Assembly (NCBI RefSeq): GCF_022810405.1
Contig: NZ_JALGQE010000001.1
Coordinates: 310,001-374,000, forward strand
DNA: 64,000 nt
Direction: 5' to 3'
Origin: Rhodococcus sp. ARC_M5
GTDB lineage: Bacteria > Actinomycetota > Actinomycetes > Mycobacteriales > Mycobacteriaceae
A program made the translations under genes and the position numbers. The notes below the pieces were generated by a model. That model made no database searches. It saw only the letters and a list, made by a program, of their open reading frames with translations, and was not told the DNA's origin. Numbering within the stretch: the stretch's first letter is position 1; the number at the start of each line of letters is the position of its first letter. This document shows positions 29,410 to 38,845 of the stretch, piece after piece.

Positions 29410-31272
29410 CTATTCGACGGTGACGGACTTGGCCAGGTTGCGAGGCTTGTCCACGTCGTACCCCCGCGCCTGAGCGACCTCGGCGGCGAACACCTGAAGT
29501 GGGATCGTCGACAACAGCGGCTGCAGCAGCGTCGACGCGGCCGGGATCTCGATCAGGTTGTCCGCGAACGGACGCACCGCCTCGTCACCCTCTTCGGCGA
29601 TCACGACCGTCCGCGCACCACGCGCCTGGATCTCGCGAATGTTGCTCAGCATCTTCGAGTGCAACACCGCCCGACCCTTCGGCGACGGCATCACGATGAT
29701 CACCGGTACACCGTCCTCGATGAGCGCGATCGGACCGTGCTTGAGCTCGCCCGCCGCAAAGCCCTCGGCATGCATGTACGCCAATTCCTTGAGCTTGAGC
29801 GCGCCTTCGAGAGCGACCGGGTATCCGACGTGTCGGCCGAGGAACAGAATGGTCGTGGCCGTCGAGAGCTCGCGCGCGAGCGCCCGAACGGGCTCGACCG
29901 TCTCGAGCACCCGCTGCACCAACTCGGGCATCGCTTCGAGTTCGGCGAATTCACGCGCTACCTCGTCGGGATACTTGGTACCGCGAGCCTGCGCCAATGC
30001 CAGCCCGACCAGATAGTTCGCGGTGACCTGGGCAAGAAAGGCCTTGGTCGACGCGACGCCGATCTCCGGACCGGCCCGGGTGTAGAGAACGGCATCGGCC
30101 TCGCGAGGAATCTGCGAGCCATTGGTGTTGCACACCGCCAGAACACGCGCCTTCTGGTCCTTGGCGTGCCGCACTGCTTCGAGAGTGTCGGCAGTCTCGC
30201 CGGACTGCGAGATGGCGACGACCAGGGTCGATCGATCCAGGACCGGGTCTCGGTAGCGGAATTCACTGGCCAGTTCCACCTCGACCGGGAGCCGGGTCCA
30301 GTGCTCGATCGCGTACTTGGCCAGCAGACCCGAGTGGTACGCACTGCCGCAGGCCACGACGAACACCTTGTCGACGTCGCGCAGCTCCTGATCCGACAGC
30401 CGCTGCTCGTCGAGCACGATTCGACCGTTGTCGAAGTGGCCGAGCAACGTATCCGCCACCGCGGCCGGCTGCTCCTGGATCTCCTTGAGCATGAAGTAGT
30501 CGTGGCCGCCCTTCTCGGCGGCTGCGAGATCCCAGTCGATTCGGAACGGACGCCCGTGCGCCTCGTTGCCCTCGAAATCGCTGATGGCATAGCCGTCCGC
30601 GGTGATGACGACCACCTGATCCTGGCCGAGTTCGACGGCGTCACGCGTGTGCTCGATGAACGCGGCGACATCGGATCCGAGAAACATCTCGCCGTCGCCG
30701 ACACCGAGAACCAGAGGCGTGGAGCGACGAGCCGCAACGATCGTGTCCGCGTGATCGGAGTGGGTGAACACGAGGGTGAACGCACCGTCGAGACGACGCA
30801 GGACTGCTTTCGCGCTGGCCACGAAGTCGCCCGCAGTCGGGCCTTCGGCGTAGGCACGCGAGACGAGATGTACGGCCACCTCGGTGTCGGTGTCGGACAG
30901 GAACTCGGTGCCCACGGACTCGAGCTCGGCGCGCAGCGGACCGAAGTTCTCGATGATTCCGTTGTGGACCACCGCGACGGTGCCGGACGCGTCTCGATGC
31001 GGGTGGGCGTTGCGGTCGGTGGGACGGCCGTGCGTCGCCCATCGAGTGTGACCCATCCCCGTGGTGCCGACGAATGTGTCGGTACCGATGTCGTCCAGTT
31101 CGGCTTCGAGATTGGCCAGGCGACCCGCCTTGCGCTCGACCGCGGTCGCACCCGCACCGTCGAGGATCGCGATTCCCGCAGAGTCGTAACCCCGATATTC
31201 CATACGCCGAAGCGCTTCGACCACCACACCCAGAGCTGGGCGGTGGCCGACGTAACCCACGATTCCGCACAT
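29410..31272 (-). CDS. glmS: Glutamine-fructose-6-phosphate aminotransferase (isomerising)
   Basis: A 620-residue enzyme making glucosamine-6-phosphate for cell-wall and glycan precursors. The start MCGIVGYVG at 31272 puts the catalytic Cys directly after Met. The glutaminase domain includes GHTRWATHGRPTDRNAHPH. Two SIS domains follow (ACGSAYHSGLLAKY; ISQSGETADT) and the end is DKPRNLAKSVTVE. No glmS ribozyme-like leader is apparent. Confidence 0.98.
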   Translation of the reverse strand: MCGIVGYVGHRPALGVVVEALRRMEYRGYDSAGIAILDGAGATAVERKAGRLANLEAELDDIGTDTFVGTTGMGHTRWATHGRPTDRNAHPHRDASGTVAVVHNGIIENFGPLRAELESVGTEFLSDTDTEVAVHLVSRAYAEGPTAGDFVASAKAVLRRLDGAFTLVFTHSDHADTIVAARRSTPLVLGVGDGEMFLGSDVAAFIEHTRDAVELGQDQVVVITADGYAISDFEGNEAHGRPFRIDWDLAAAEKGGHDYFMLKEIQEQPAAVADTLLGHFDNGRIVLDEQRLSDQELRDVDKVFVVACGSAYHSGLLAKYAIEHWTRLPVEVELASEFRYRDPVLDRSTLVVAISQSGETADTLEAVRHAKDQKARVLAVCNTNGSQIPREADAVLYTRAGPEIGVASTKAFLAQVTANYLVGLALAQARGTKYPDEVAREFAELEAMPELVQRVLETVEPVRALARELSTATTILFLGRHVGYPVALEGALKLKELAYMHAEGFAAGELKHGPIALIEDGVPVIIVMPSPKGRAVLHSKMLSNIREIQARGARTVVIAEEGDEAVRPFADNLIEIPAASTLLQPLLSTIPLQVFAAEVAQARGYDVDKPRNLAKSVTVE

Positions 31273-31371
31273 GGTCAATCAGGGTACTCGGCACGGCGCG
31301 CACGACCCATTCGCTCGGGTCGACGTGTCCGCGTGCCCCTGACGCGCCGTCGTTCGGTAGCGTCATCTCTC

Positions 31372-32232
31372 GTGGCGAAACCGAAGAAGCTGGCATCTGC
31401 TCTCTCCAAGCGCGGCCCGCACAAGGTGCTCCGAGGCGACTTGGCCCTCGCCGGGCAGCCCGGTGTCGTCTACACACCCGCCGAAGGCTTCGGCCTGCCC
31501 GGTGTTGCCTTCGCACACGGCTGGATGCTGCGGCCCAGCCACTACACCGACACGCTGAAGCACCTGGCGTCCTGGGGCATCGTGGTTGCGGCACCGGACA
31601 CCGAGCGGGGGCTCGTACCGTCGCATCGCGGACTGGCAACCGACCTGGGCACTGTGCTCGACATCATGACCGGCGTGCGTCTGGGCCCCGGAAACATCAG
31701 CGTGCATCCGGACAAGCTCGCCGCCGCCGGACACGCGATGGGGGCAGGCACAGCCGTTCTCGCTGCCTCCAGGCGATCCGACATCAAGGCAGTGGCCGCT
31801 CTTTTTCCGGCACCGACGGCACCCGCGTCGGAAGAGGCTGCCGCAACCCTGAAGGTGCCGGGACTCGTCGTCGGAGACAACTCGAACGCCGATTCGCTCA
31901 CCGACAACTCGCTCGCGCTCGCGCAGGCCTGGCACGGGCCGTCCATCCTGCGCCGAGTCGACGGCTCGACGGCGGACGGATTCGTCGAAGGCCGCCGAAT
32001 CCTCGGCGCGCTCGGCATCAACAAGCCCGATCGCAAGACCCAACAGCGCACCCGCGCCGTCCTCACCGCCTTTCTGCTGTTCCATCTGACCGGCGACTCC
32101 GACTACGAAGAACTGGCCGGAACAGCGGGCGAGATCGATGGCACCAGGGCAGTCGATCCGCATGCCCCGCTCGATGCCCAGCCCAAGCCCAAGGCCTCCG
32201 CGTCGATCAAGGCTCTGCTCGGACGGGGCTAG
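31372..32232 (+). CDS. Alpha/beta-hydrolase-fold protein with Ala at the nucleophile position
   Basis: A 286-residue protein starting with GTG at 31372 (VAKPKKLASALSKRGP). The fold resembles dienelactone hydrolase/acetylesterase families: GVAFAHGWMLRPSHY (oxyanion strand), VAAPDTERG, then the elbow AAAGHAMGAGTAVLA and VPGLVVGDNSN. In active members the elbow is GHSMGAG; here the serine is Ala, so ordinary serine hydrolysis is unlikely. It corresponds in position to M. tuberculosis Rv3438. The role may be binding rather than catalysis. It is divergent from glmS and convergent with the type VII-like cassette. Confidence 0.82.
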   Translation: MAKPKKLASALSKRGPHKVLRGDLALAGQPGVVYTPAEGFGLPGVAFAHGWMLRPSHYTDTLKHLASWGIVVAAPDTERGLVPSHRGLATDLGTVLDIMTGVRLGPGNISVHPDKLAAAGHAMGAGTAVLAASRRSDIKAVAALFPAPTAPASEEAAATLKVPGLVVGDNSNADSLTDNSLALAQAWHGPSILRRVDGSTADGFVEGRRILGALGINKPDRKTQQRTRAVLTAFLLFHLTGDSDYEELAGTAGEIDGTRAVDPHAPLDAQPKPKASASIKALLGRG

Positions 32233-32245
32233 TCCGGATCGACAG

Positions 32246-32515
32246 TCAGATCAGCCAGGTCCGCGGCTGCTCGGCGGGTTCGGTCTCGACATGCGGAGTG
32301 GGCTCTCTCCGATCCAGATGAGCCGGTTGCAGCACCGAACCCGACGCCGGCTCGCGGTCGGAGTCCGACCCGCTCACGTCCGGTGACCGTCGTCCGCTGC
32401 GCCCGTCGGTAGGAGTTTGAGCCCGGCTCAGAGCCTCGGATGCGCGCGCCATGGCGGCCCGATGCTCGTCGCGTATTCGATGCAACTCCGTGCGCCACCC
32501 GCTGTCGGAGCTCAC
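32246..32515 (-). CDS. Small polar protein ending the type VII-like cassette
   Basis: An 89-residue protein starting with GTG at 32515, overlapping the stop of the 591-residue gene (GTGA). The first ~35 residues are predicted helical (GWRTELHRIRDEHRAAMARA). The rest is Ser/Pro/Asp/Glu-rich and probably unstructured, ending PRTWLI. I recognise no family. Coupling to the upstream gene suggests a partner, chaperone or regulator of it. Confidence 0.65.
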   Translation of the reverse strand: MSSDSGWRTELHRIRDEHRAAMARASEALSRAQTPTDGRSGRRSPDVSGSDSDREPASGSVLQPAHLDRREPTPHVETEPAEQPRTWLI

Positions 32516-34287
32516 AGCTCCCCTGCTTCGCTGAGGCCCGCACCGGTAGCGGCGTCGGCGGGTTGCGCATCGGCGGGTTGAGCATCGGTGACCGGGCGAT
32601 CGGCAGTGACCGGAAGCTGCGCGTCGGGCTGGTCCGTGTCGGGTGACTCGGGTGGACACTGCGCCGAGGCATCCGACGCGGAGCCGGACGGCACCACAGG
32701 TTCCGCAGCCGGTACTGGTTCTGTAGCCGGCGCAGGTTCTGTAGTGGATACAGGAGGCTGTGCAGCAGGCACAGGTTCGGACGGTTTCGGAGCAGCCACG
32801 GCCGGTGTGCCCACCGGGTCGGTGCCATCGGGAACTTCGACTATCTCGGGTAGGCCGAACGGTCCGATTCGGAGCTCGAACGAGCGAGTTCCGAGTCCGG
32901 GAGTCTCGAGTTCGAGAGATACGACACCGTTGTGTTCGAGCGCAATGCGGGCGCGATGCCCATCGAGTTCGGCCTCGAGATGGCCACGCTCGTCGATGGC
33001 CGCGGACGACGAATGCCCGGGCACCGACTGCGACTGCTGGTCGTCACCTCCCGCCGGCACGGCCGATCCGCCCTCCGGGGACGGGTTCGAGTCCTCGCCC
33101 TTCGCCTCGTCGTCGCCAATCGCGCTGTCGATCGCAGGGGCGTCGGAGTCGTCTGTGTCGTGGCCGTCCTGGATACCGTCGATCGTGTCGCTCAGTGCGT
33201 TGTCGACGCGGTCGACGATGGCGGCAACCACCCGGTCCACGAGCCCATCCATTGCATCTCTCGGCGTGTCACCGACGCGATCGGCGGCGACACGCGATTC
33301 GGCCGGATCCATGCTCTCGGCTCCGACGAGAGCGGAGCCGCCGACATCCGAGACCGACGCCGGCCCGACGGCTGCCGGTGCCGGTGCTGGTGCTGGGCCT
33401 GGGCCGGCCGAAGCCGGGCCCACGGGAGAGCAGTCGTGCCCCTGCCGCTGCGCTGCCGGGCCGGGCGCAAGTGCCCAGCCACGCTCGTCGAGATCGCCGA
33501 ACGATGGCTCGTGAATACCGGCCAGAATATCCACCACCAACTTCAGACAGCCTCTGACTGCAGTGTCGGTGGCCGTGCATGCCCCGACGATGGCGTCGTA
33601 CGTGCCCTGAACCCGCGGTACGAACTCGTTCTCGATCCAATGTCGACACACCTGGCCGACCTCGGCGGCGAACTCGTCGGACACATCGGCGCTGCGCGCT
33701 CGATCGGTGAGATCCGGGAAAGCGGACGCCAACCGCGGGAACACCGTCGCCCTGTCGACCGGGCGACATTCGAGCCCCGACGCAGCCAAGATGGCATCGA
33801 TCTGGTCGGCATCCTTGCCGTCCACATTGTCGACCGAGAGTCCTCCGACGAGCTCTGCCTTGTCGGTCACGGCATCGCGGAGAACGTCGACGGCCGCACA
33901 CATCGTCTGATGCGAATCCTCGATCGATCGAGCGAAGGCGTCAGCCTCCTCCTGTTCGGCCGAAAGAAACGTCTGCACAGCCTCACCTGCCTCGCCGTGC
34001 CACCTCAGTTGCAGAACCCGCCGCAGCTGAACCTGCTCCACGAGTTGCTCGCCGAGCACTGTAGACAGTGCTCCGACGGCGTCGGCATCGTGACCGAGCG
34101 CACCCAAGTTCAGCCCGCGCTGTTCGTCGTATCCGGCACACACATCGACGTACGGCGGGAATTCGACGCCGAAAACGCGGCAGGCCAGAGGCAGAAACCG
34201 CTCGAAATACAGCAGGCCGTGCGCGTTCGTGTCGAGAATGTCGTCGACCGATTCCGCACCTCCGGGTTCGGCCGGGGGAGGCGTCAC
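32512..34287 (-). CDS. Large protein with WXG-like N-terminal helical domain (Rv3439c-like)
   Basis: A 591-residue protein starting with GTG at 34287, overlapping the end of the upstream small gene. The N-terminal ~180 residues are helical and contain LQLRWHGEAGEAVQTFL, a W-x-G turn of the WXG100/PPE type, followed by a long helix. The middle holds Ala/Pro/Gly-rich linkers (APAPAPAAVGPASV) and a segment with VDRVVAAIVDRVDNALSD. Residues ~430-490 form a beta-rich block (ARIALEHNGVVSLELETPG), and the last ~110 residues are Pro/Ala/Glu-rich with DAQPADAQPADAATG. No signal peptide. It matches Rv3439c in position. Type VII secretion through ESX-4, 4.5 kb away, is an inference. Confidence 0.78.
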   Translation of the reverse strand: MTPPPAEPGGAESVDDILDTNAHGLLYFERFLPLACRVFGVEFPPYVDVCAGYDEQRGLNLGALGHDADAVGALSTVLGEQLVEQVQLRRVLQLRWHGEAGEAVQTFLSAEQEEADAFARSIEDSHQTMCAAVDVLRDAVTDKAELVGGLSVDNVDGKDADQIDAILAASGLECRPVDRATVFPRLASAFPDLTDRARSADVSDEFAAEVGQVCRHWIENEFVPRVQGTYDAIVGACTATDTAVRGCLKLVVDILAGIHEPSFGDLDERGWALAPGPAAQRQGHDCSPVGPASAGPGPAPAPAPAAVGPASVSDVGGSALVGAESMDPAESRVAADRVGDTPRDAMDGLVDRVVAAIVDRVDNALSDTIDGIQDGHDTDDSDAPAIDSAIGDDEAKGEDSNPSPEGGSAVPAGGDDQQSQSVPGHSSSAAIDERGHLEAELDGHRARIALEHNGVVSLELETPGLGTRSFELRIGPFGLPEIVEVPDGTDPVGTPAVAAPKPSEPVPAAQPPVSTTEPAPATEPVPAAEPVVPSGSASDASAQCPPESPDTDQPDAQLPVTADRPVTDAQPADAQPADAATGAGLSEAGEL

Positions 34288-34589
34288 CGGTCCGACTCGA
34301 TCACGAACGCGGCGGCGTCGTCCTGTCGGTCGTACTCGTTCATCGACGTCGTGAGGGCACTGGAGATGTCGTCGACCGAGGATTTCCATGCCCCGACGGC
34401 ACGGCCGAGCCCGGCGTGGGCCTGGATGTACAGCGCGCCCAGGTCACCGTAGTTCCGTCCCGCCCCGGCCGGACCGAACCCTGCATCGGCAACGGAAGCG
34501 GCAGCTGCGCCGAGGGCGTCGGCCGACACCACAAGTGCATCTGCAACTCCGCGGACGCGATCCACGTCCACCCAGACTCCGCCGCTCAT
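34284..34589 (-). CDS. EspC/WXG100-like small helical protein with YxxxD motif (Rv3440c-like)
   Basis: A 101-residue protein starting [19 protein letters not shown] at 34589. It is almost wholly helical, with two long helices separated by a Gly-rich turn (GFGPAGAGRNYGDLG), as in EspC/DUF2580-type secretion partners. Near the C-terminus it carries EYDRQD, fitting the YxxxD/E signal of type VII substrates. It overlaps the 591-residue gene by four bases and is the first gene of the cassette. Its probable role is as the secretion partner of the large protein. Confidence 0.8.
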   Translation of the reverse strand: MSGGVWVDVDRVRGVADALVVSADALGAAAASVADAGFGPAGAGRNYGDLGALYIQAHAGLGRAVGAWKSSVDDISSALTTSMNEYDRQDDAAAFVIESDR

Positions 34590-34740
34590 ACGTCCCCGTT
34601 CCCCCTCGAAGTGCCCCTTTCTCACTATGACGTGCGCCGACTCACATCGGTTCCCCTGGGAGCGGTAACGTCCCGATGTGAAATGTCAGTAACAGGTACC
34701 TGAAGCGGCTGCACCAGCTGCTCACCGAACGAGGAGTCCC

Positions 34741-35781
34741 ATGCACATCGGAACGATGCTGAACTACAGCGGTGGTTTCAACGAGACCGTTGCCGAGGTT
34801 GCCGAGCTCGAGAAGGCGGGGCTCGACATCATTTTCGTGCCCGAGGCCTACTCGTTCGACGCCGTCAGCCAACTCGGGTTCCTCGCGGCCAAGACGAGCA
34901 CCATCAAGATCGCGTCCGGCATCTTCCAGATCTACACCAGGACACCGTCGTTGACTGCCATGACCGCGGCCGGTCTCGACTACGTGTCCGACGGCCGTTT
35001 CGTTCTCGGCCTCGGCGCGTCCGGACCGCAGGTCGTCGAAGGCTTTCACGGCGTCAAGTACGACGCACCGATCGCACGAACCCGCGAGGTCATCGAGATC
35101 TGCCGGCAGGTATGGCGTCGCGAGAAGGTGCAGTACCAGGGCAAGCACTACCAGATCCCGCTGCCGGCCGACAAGGGAACCGGCTTGGGCAAGCCACTCA
35201 AGCTGATCAATCACCCTGTACGCGAACGTATTCCAGTTGTCATCGCCGCTCTCGGTCCCAAGAATGTCGAACTCACCGCCGAGATCGCCGAAGGTTGGCA
35301 GCCCATCTTCTATTTCCCCGAGAAGGCCGCCGACGTCTGGGGCGATTCGCTCGCAGCAGGCAAGGCCAAGCGAGATCCGTCGCTCGGCGAACTCGAAGTG
35401 TTCGCGAGCCCCACGTTGGCCATCGGCGAGGATGCGGAGAAGTACCTGCCCTGGGTCAAGCCCCACCTGGCGCTGTACATCGGCGGCATGGGTGCCAAGG
35501 GCAAGAACTTCTACAACTCCCTGGCTCAGCGCTACGGGTACGAGGCCGAGGCCGAGAAGATCCAGGACCTGTACCTGGCCGGCAAGAAGGAAGAAGCGGC
35601 CGCTGCCGTCCCCGACGAGCTCGCTCGCGCAGTGAACCTCATCGGTCCGGAAAGCTACGTCAAGGAGCGCGTCGCTGCGTTCGCCGAAGCGGGTGTGACC
35701 ACCCTCAATGTCGCGCCGCTGGCCGAGAACACCGCGGGCCGCGTCGCGCAGCTGACCGCGCTGCGTGAACTGACTGCCTGA
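34741..35781 (+). CDS. LLM-class F420-dependent oxidoreductase
   Basis: A 346-residue luciferase-like TIM-barrel enzyme with AGGAG seven bases before the ATG. Features are MHIGTMLNYSGGFNETV, VPEAYSFDAVSQLGFLA, FQIYTRTPSLTAMTAAG and LGLGASGPQVVEGFHG, the family's cofactor-binding strand. Close relatives in mycobacteria use F420; the substrate is unknown. It stands alone between the type VII-like cassette and glmM, convergent with glmM. Confidence 0.9.
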   Translation: MHIGTMLNYSGGFNETVAEVAELEKAGLDIIFVPEAYSFDAVSQLGFLAAKTSTIKIASGIFQIYTRTPSLTAMTAAGLDYVSDGRFVLGLGASGPQVVEGFHGVKYDAPIARTREVIEICRQVWRREKVQYQGKHYQIPLPADKGTGLGKPLKLINHPVRERIPVVIAALGPKNVELTAEIAEGWQPIFYFPEKAADVWGDSLAAGKAKRDPSLGELEVFASPTLAIGEDAEKYLPWVKPHLALYIGGMGAKGKNFYNSLAQRYGYEAEAEKIQDLYLAGKKEEAAAAVPDELARAVNLIGPESYVKERVAAFAEAGVTTLNVAPLAENTAGRVAQLTALRELTA

Positions 35782-35785
35782 GACG

Positions 35786-37141
35786 TCAGACCGACGCGAC
35801 CCGGCCCGCCAGCTCTTCGGCGAGCCGGGTCGCCACGTCCAGTTCGGATGCCTCGACCATCACTCGTACCAACTGTTCGGTACCACTGGGGCGCAACAGA
35901 ACTCGACCCGATTCCCCTAGTTCGCGCTCGGCCGACGCCACGGCCTCCGATACCGACGGTGCCGATGACACGGCTGCTTTGTCGGACACGCGCACGTTGA
36001 TCAGCACCTGCGGCAGTGTCCGCATGGCCGACGCCAGATCCGCGAGGGAGCGTCCGGTCTGCGCCATCCGCTCCATCAGTCGCAATGCAGTGGCGATCCC
36101 GTCGCCGGTCGTTCCGACCGCGGGCAGAACAACGTGTCCACTCTGCTCGCCGCCGAGCGCGAAACCACCCCGTCGCAGTTCCTCGAGGACGTAACGATCT
36201 CCGACGGCTGTGGTGCGCAAGGTGATTCCGGCCTCGCGCATCGCGATGTGCAGACCCAGATTGCTCATGACCGTCGCGACCAGGGTGTCGTCGGTCAACT
36301 GACCGGCGTCGTGCATCGCGATGGCCAGTACCGTCATGATCGCGTCACCGTCCACCACGGAACCCGACGCGTCGACGGCCAGACACCGGTCGGCGTCTCC
36401 ATCGTGCGCGATACCGAGGTCGGCCCCGTGCTCCACGACAGCCTTCTGCAATCCCTCCAGATGCGTCGAGCCGCACCCGTCGTTGATGTTGATGCCGTCG
36501 GGCTCGGCGTTGATTGCCACGACAGTCGCGCCGGCTCGTCGGTAGATGTCGGGCCCGACGACCGAGGCGGCACCGTGCGAGCAGTCGACGACAACTGTGA
36601 CACCGTCGAGTCGATGCGCCACCGAGTCTGCAAGATGCGTCGTGTAGCGAGCGGCCGCGTCGTGCGCGACGTCGATGCGGCCGATCGCGGCACCGATGGC
36701 ATCGAACGGCTGCGCGTCGTTCCGGGAGCGCCCCTCGGGATCGAGGGCAGCTTCTATCCGGTCTTCCACGTCGTCGTCGAGCTTGTGCCCGCCGGCAGCG
36801 AAAATCTTGATCCCGTTGTCGGGCATCGCATTGTGCGATGCCGAGATCATCACACCGAGCGCCGCGTCGTATTCGGCGGTGAGGAAGGCGACTGCGGGTG
36901 TGGGCAGCACGCCGACATCGATCACGTCGACACCCGATGCGGTGAGTCCGGCGGACACGGCTGCGCTCAGCATCGCGCCGCTGACACGCGGATCACGACC
37001 GACCACTGCCACACGTCTGGTGCCGTCGACATTCGGTGCCAACACGGCGGCTGCGGCGCGCGCGATTCTCAACGCCAGCTCGGCGGTCAGAACCCCGCCC
37101 GCCAGTCCCCGAACTCCGTCGGTGCCGAACAATCGCGCCAT
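35786..37141 (-). CDS. glmM: Phosphoglucosamine mutase
   Basis: A 451-residue enzyme converting glucosamine-6-phosphate to glucosamine-1-phosphate, the step after GlmS. The phosphoserine loop is [17 protein letters not shown], the metal loop [11 protein letters not shown], the sugar loop [11 protein letters not shown] and the phosphate site [14 protein letters not shown]. An AAGGAG site precedes the ATG. A terminator separates it from rpsI. Confidence 0.98.
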   Translation of the reverse strand: MARLFGTDGVRGLAGGVLTAELALRIARAAAAVLAPNVDGTRRVAVVGRDPRVSGAMLSAAVSAGLTASGVDVIDVGVLPTPAVAFLTAEYDAALGVMISASHNAMPDNGIKIFAAGGHKLDDDVEDRIEAALDPEGRSRNDAQPFDAIGAAIGRIDVAHDAAARYTTHLADSVAHRLDGVTVVVDCSHGAASVVGPDIYRRAGATVVAINAEPDGININDGCGSTHLEGLQKAVVEHGADLGIAHDGDADRCLAVDASGSVVDGDAIMTVLAIAMHDAGQLTDDTLVATVMSNLGLHIAMREAGITLRTTAVGDRYVLEELRRGGFALGGEQSGHVVLPAVGTTGDGIATALRLMERMAQTGRSLADLASAMRTLPQVLINVRVSDKAAVSSAPSVSEAVASAERELGESGRVLLRPSGTEQLVRVMVEASELDVATRLAEELAGRVASV

Positions 37142-37183
37142 GAACCGAGAACTCCTTCGAGCGGAGAGAATGTGGTGAGAAAG

Positions 37184-37228
37184 CCTCGAGGGCAGGCAAC
37201 CGATACTGCTGGATGCCTGCCCTCGAGG
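37184..37228 (-). terminator. Terminator between rpsI and glmM
   Basis: A perfect 15-bp stem (CCTCGAGGGCAGGCA with its complement) and a 15-base loop, followed on the minus strand by CTTTCTC. It ends the rplM-rpsI transcript. Confidence 0.8.
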
Positions 37229-37247
37229 ATGAAACGGGTAAGACGCG

Positions 37248-37772
37248 TCAGCGCTTGGAGTACTGCGACGCCTTACGGGCCTTCTTCAGGCCGTACTTCT
37301 TGCGCTCGACTGCACGCGCGTCACGCGTGAGGTAGCCCGCGGCCTTGAGCGGCGGGCGATCGTCGGGTGCGAGTTCGATCAGTGCACGCGAGATGGCCAG
37401 ACGCAAGGCACCCGCCTGTCCCGACGGTCCGCCACCGTGCAGCAGCGCGACGATGTCGAAGGACTCAGCGCGGTCCACCAGAACGAGAGGAGCCTTGATC
37501 AGCTGCTGGTGCACCTTGTTCGGGAAGTAGTCCTCGAGGGTGCGGCCGTTGAGCTTGAATCCGCCGGTGCCCGAAGACAACCGAACACGAGCGACGGCTT
37601 CCTTACGGCGACCGACGGTCTGGATCGGGCGATCGAACACGATCGGTGCCGGAGCGGCTGCAGCTTCGATGTCCGAGACGACCTCGGGGTCTTCGACTGC
37701 CACGAACTCGTCGGCGGCGATCTCTTCGATGTTCTCCTGCGACGTCACGTCATTTCCCTCCGGCGCCGTCAC
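37248..37772 (-). CDS. rpsI: 30S ribosomal protein S9
   Basis: 174 residues, GTG start overlapping the rplM stop. An actinobacterial acidic N-terminal extension (~45 residues) precedes the S9 core ([19 protein letters not shown]) and the tRNA-contacting tail [10 protein letters not shown]. Confidence 0.98.
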   Translation of the reverse strand: MTAPEGNDVTSQENIEEIAADEFVAVEDPEVVSDIEAAAAPAPIVFDRPIQTVGRRKEAVARVRLSSGTGGFKLNGRTLEDYFPNKVHQQLIKAPLVLVDRAESFDIVALLHGGGPSGQAGALRLAISRALIELAPDDRPPLKAAGYLTRDARAVERKKYGLKKARKASQYSKR

Positions 37773-38212
37773 TGGGACACCTGCTTGATCTCGAACGGAA
37801 CGGGCTGCTGAGCGGCATGCGGGTGGTTCGGTCCCGCGTAGACCTTCAGCTTGCTCGCGATGGCACTACCGAGCTTGTTCTTGGGGATCATGCCGACGAC
37901 GGCCTTCTCCACGAGACGATCGGGGTTGCTCTCGAGGACCTGACGGGTCGAGCGCGACTTCAGACCGCCCGGATGGCCGGAGTGGTGGTGGTGGAACTTG
38001 CCGTCGAGCTTGTTGCCGCTGATGGCAACCTTCTCGGCATTGATGATGACGACGAAGTCGCCACCATCGACATTGGGTGCGTAGGTGGGCTTGTGCTTAC
38101 CGCGGAGCAGAGTCGCGGCCTGGACGGCGAGGCGTCCGAGCACGACGTCCGTGGCGTCGATCACATGCCACGTCCGGGTGGTGTCCCCGGCCTTCGGGGC
38201 GTAAGTAGACAC
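37769..38212 (-). CDS. rplM: 50S ribosomal protein L13
   Basis: 147 residues, GTG start at 38212 ([20 protein letters not shown]) with AGGAA upstream. The core motifs [14 protein letters not shown] and GMIPKNKLG are present. It is co-translated with rpsI. Confidence 0.98.
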   Translation of the reverse strand: MSTYAPKAGDTTRTWHVIDATDVVLGRLAVQAATLLRGKHKPTYAPNVDGGDFVVIINAEKVAISGNKLDGKFHHHHSGHPGGLKSRSTRQVLESNPDRLVEKAVVGMIPKNKLGSAIASKLKVYAGPNHPHAAQQPVPFEIKQVSQ

Positions 38213-38394
38213 AGAAAATTCCTGTCTTCATGATGTCGCTGCTGGCCAAGACGAGTGGATGCCCTCGGCGGCCAGTTGAGACCCGAGGACAAGGGCTCGA
38301 TATGCACGCAAGTACATGGCGAGCCCATACACGCCAACGGGGAACGATACCGGCAGCGGACGCCCAGGTCAAAACGCCTCGACCCGCCTCCACC

Positions 38395-38751
38395 TCACCG
38401 CAGGCGCACGCAGTGCACGCACCGACGCGCCGCCGGCAGCGCCTCGAGCCTGATCACCGGGATCTCGCCGCCACACCTCTCGCACGAACCGTACGTCCCC
38501 GTCGCGAGCCGTGACTCCGCCGCATCGATGTCGCGCAGTTCGGATTCGGTGTCGGCGATCAGGGCCGCGATCTTCGCCCGCTCGAACGCGATGGTCGACC
38601 CTTCCGGATCGTGTTCGTCGTCGTCGGTGGTCCAGCGAGATCCTTCGATCACCGACGCCAACTCGTCCCGAAGAGAGGCGAGTCGGTGGTCGGCACGAGA
38701 CCGCTCGGCCCCGAGTACTGCTCCGAAGTCCGTCACCGAACCAGTAGACAC
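38395..38751 (-). CDS. DksA/TraR-type zinc-finger protein
   Basis: A 118-residue protein starting with GTG at 38751 (VSTGSVTDFGAVLGAE; GTG 38736 is an alternative). A helical N-terminus with RADHRLASLRDELASVIEGS is followed by the linker LRDIDAAESRLATGTYG and the four-Cys zinc site CERCGGEIP...RCVHC. This is the DksA/TraR zinc-finger layout, but the protein is shorter than DksA. The acidic coiled-coil tip includes DDDEHDPEGS. It may bind the RNA polymerase secondary channel; direct evidence is lacking. It lies between the ribosomal rplM-rpsI pair and the ESX-4 genes. Confidence 0.82.
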   Translation of the reverse strand: MSTGSVTDFGAVLGAERSRADHRLASLRDELASVIEGSRWTTDDDEHDPEGSTIAFERAKIAALIADTESELRDIDAAESRLATGTYGSCERCGGEIPVIRLEALPAARRCVHCVRLR

Positions 38752-38796
38752 CCCGGCAGGCACCGAAACCAGGACACAGAGCGCTCGAAAAGACGG

Positions 38797-38826
38797 ATGC
38801 CCCGACCGATTGCGCGGTCGGGGCAT
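38797..38826. terminator. Terminator downstream of the esx pair
   Basis: ATGCCCCGACCG and its complement form a 12-bp perfect stem with a 6-base loop, and CTTTTC follows a few bases later on the minus strand. It marks the end of the ESX-4 minus-strand unit. Confidence 0.75.
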
Positions 38827-38845
38827 TCCTGTTTTCGACGAAAGG

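Noticed and set aside
29401..31371. Plus-strand open frame extending the 31372-32232 gene by 657 codons
   Set aside because: It is antisense to glmS, has shadow-like composition and no ribosome site. Only the part from GTG 31372 resembles a protein.
31272..31371. glmS ribozyme or riboswitch leader
   Set aside because: The gap to the divergent gene is only 99 bases, and no glmS ribozyme core was recognised.
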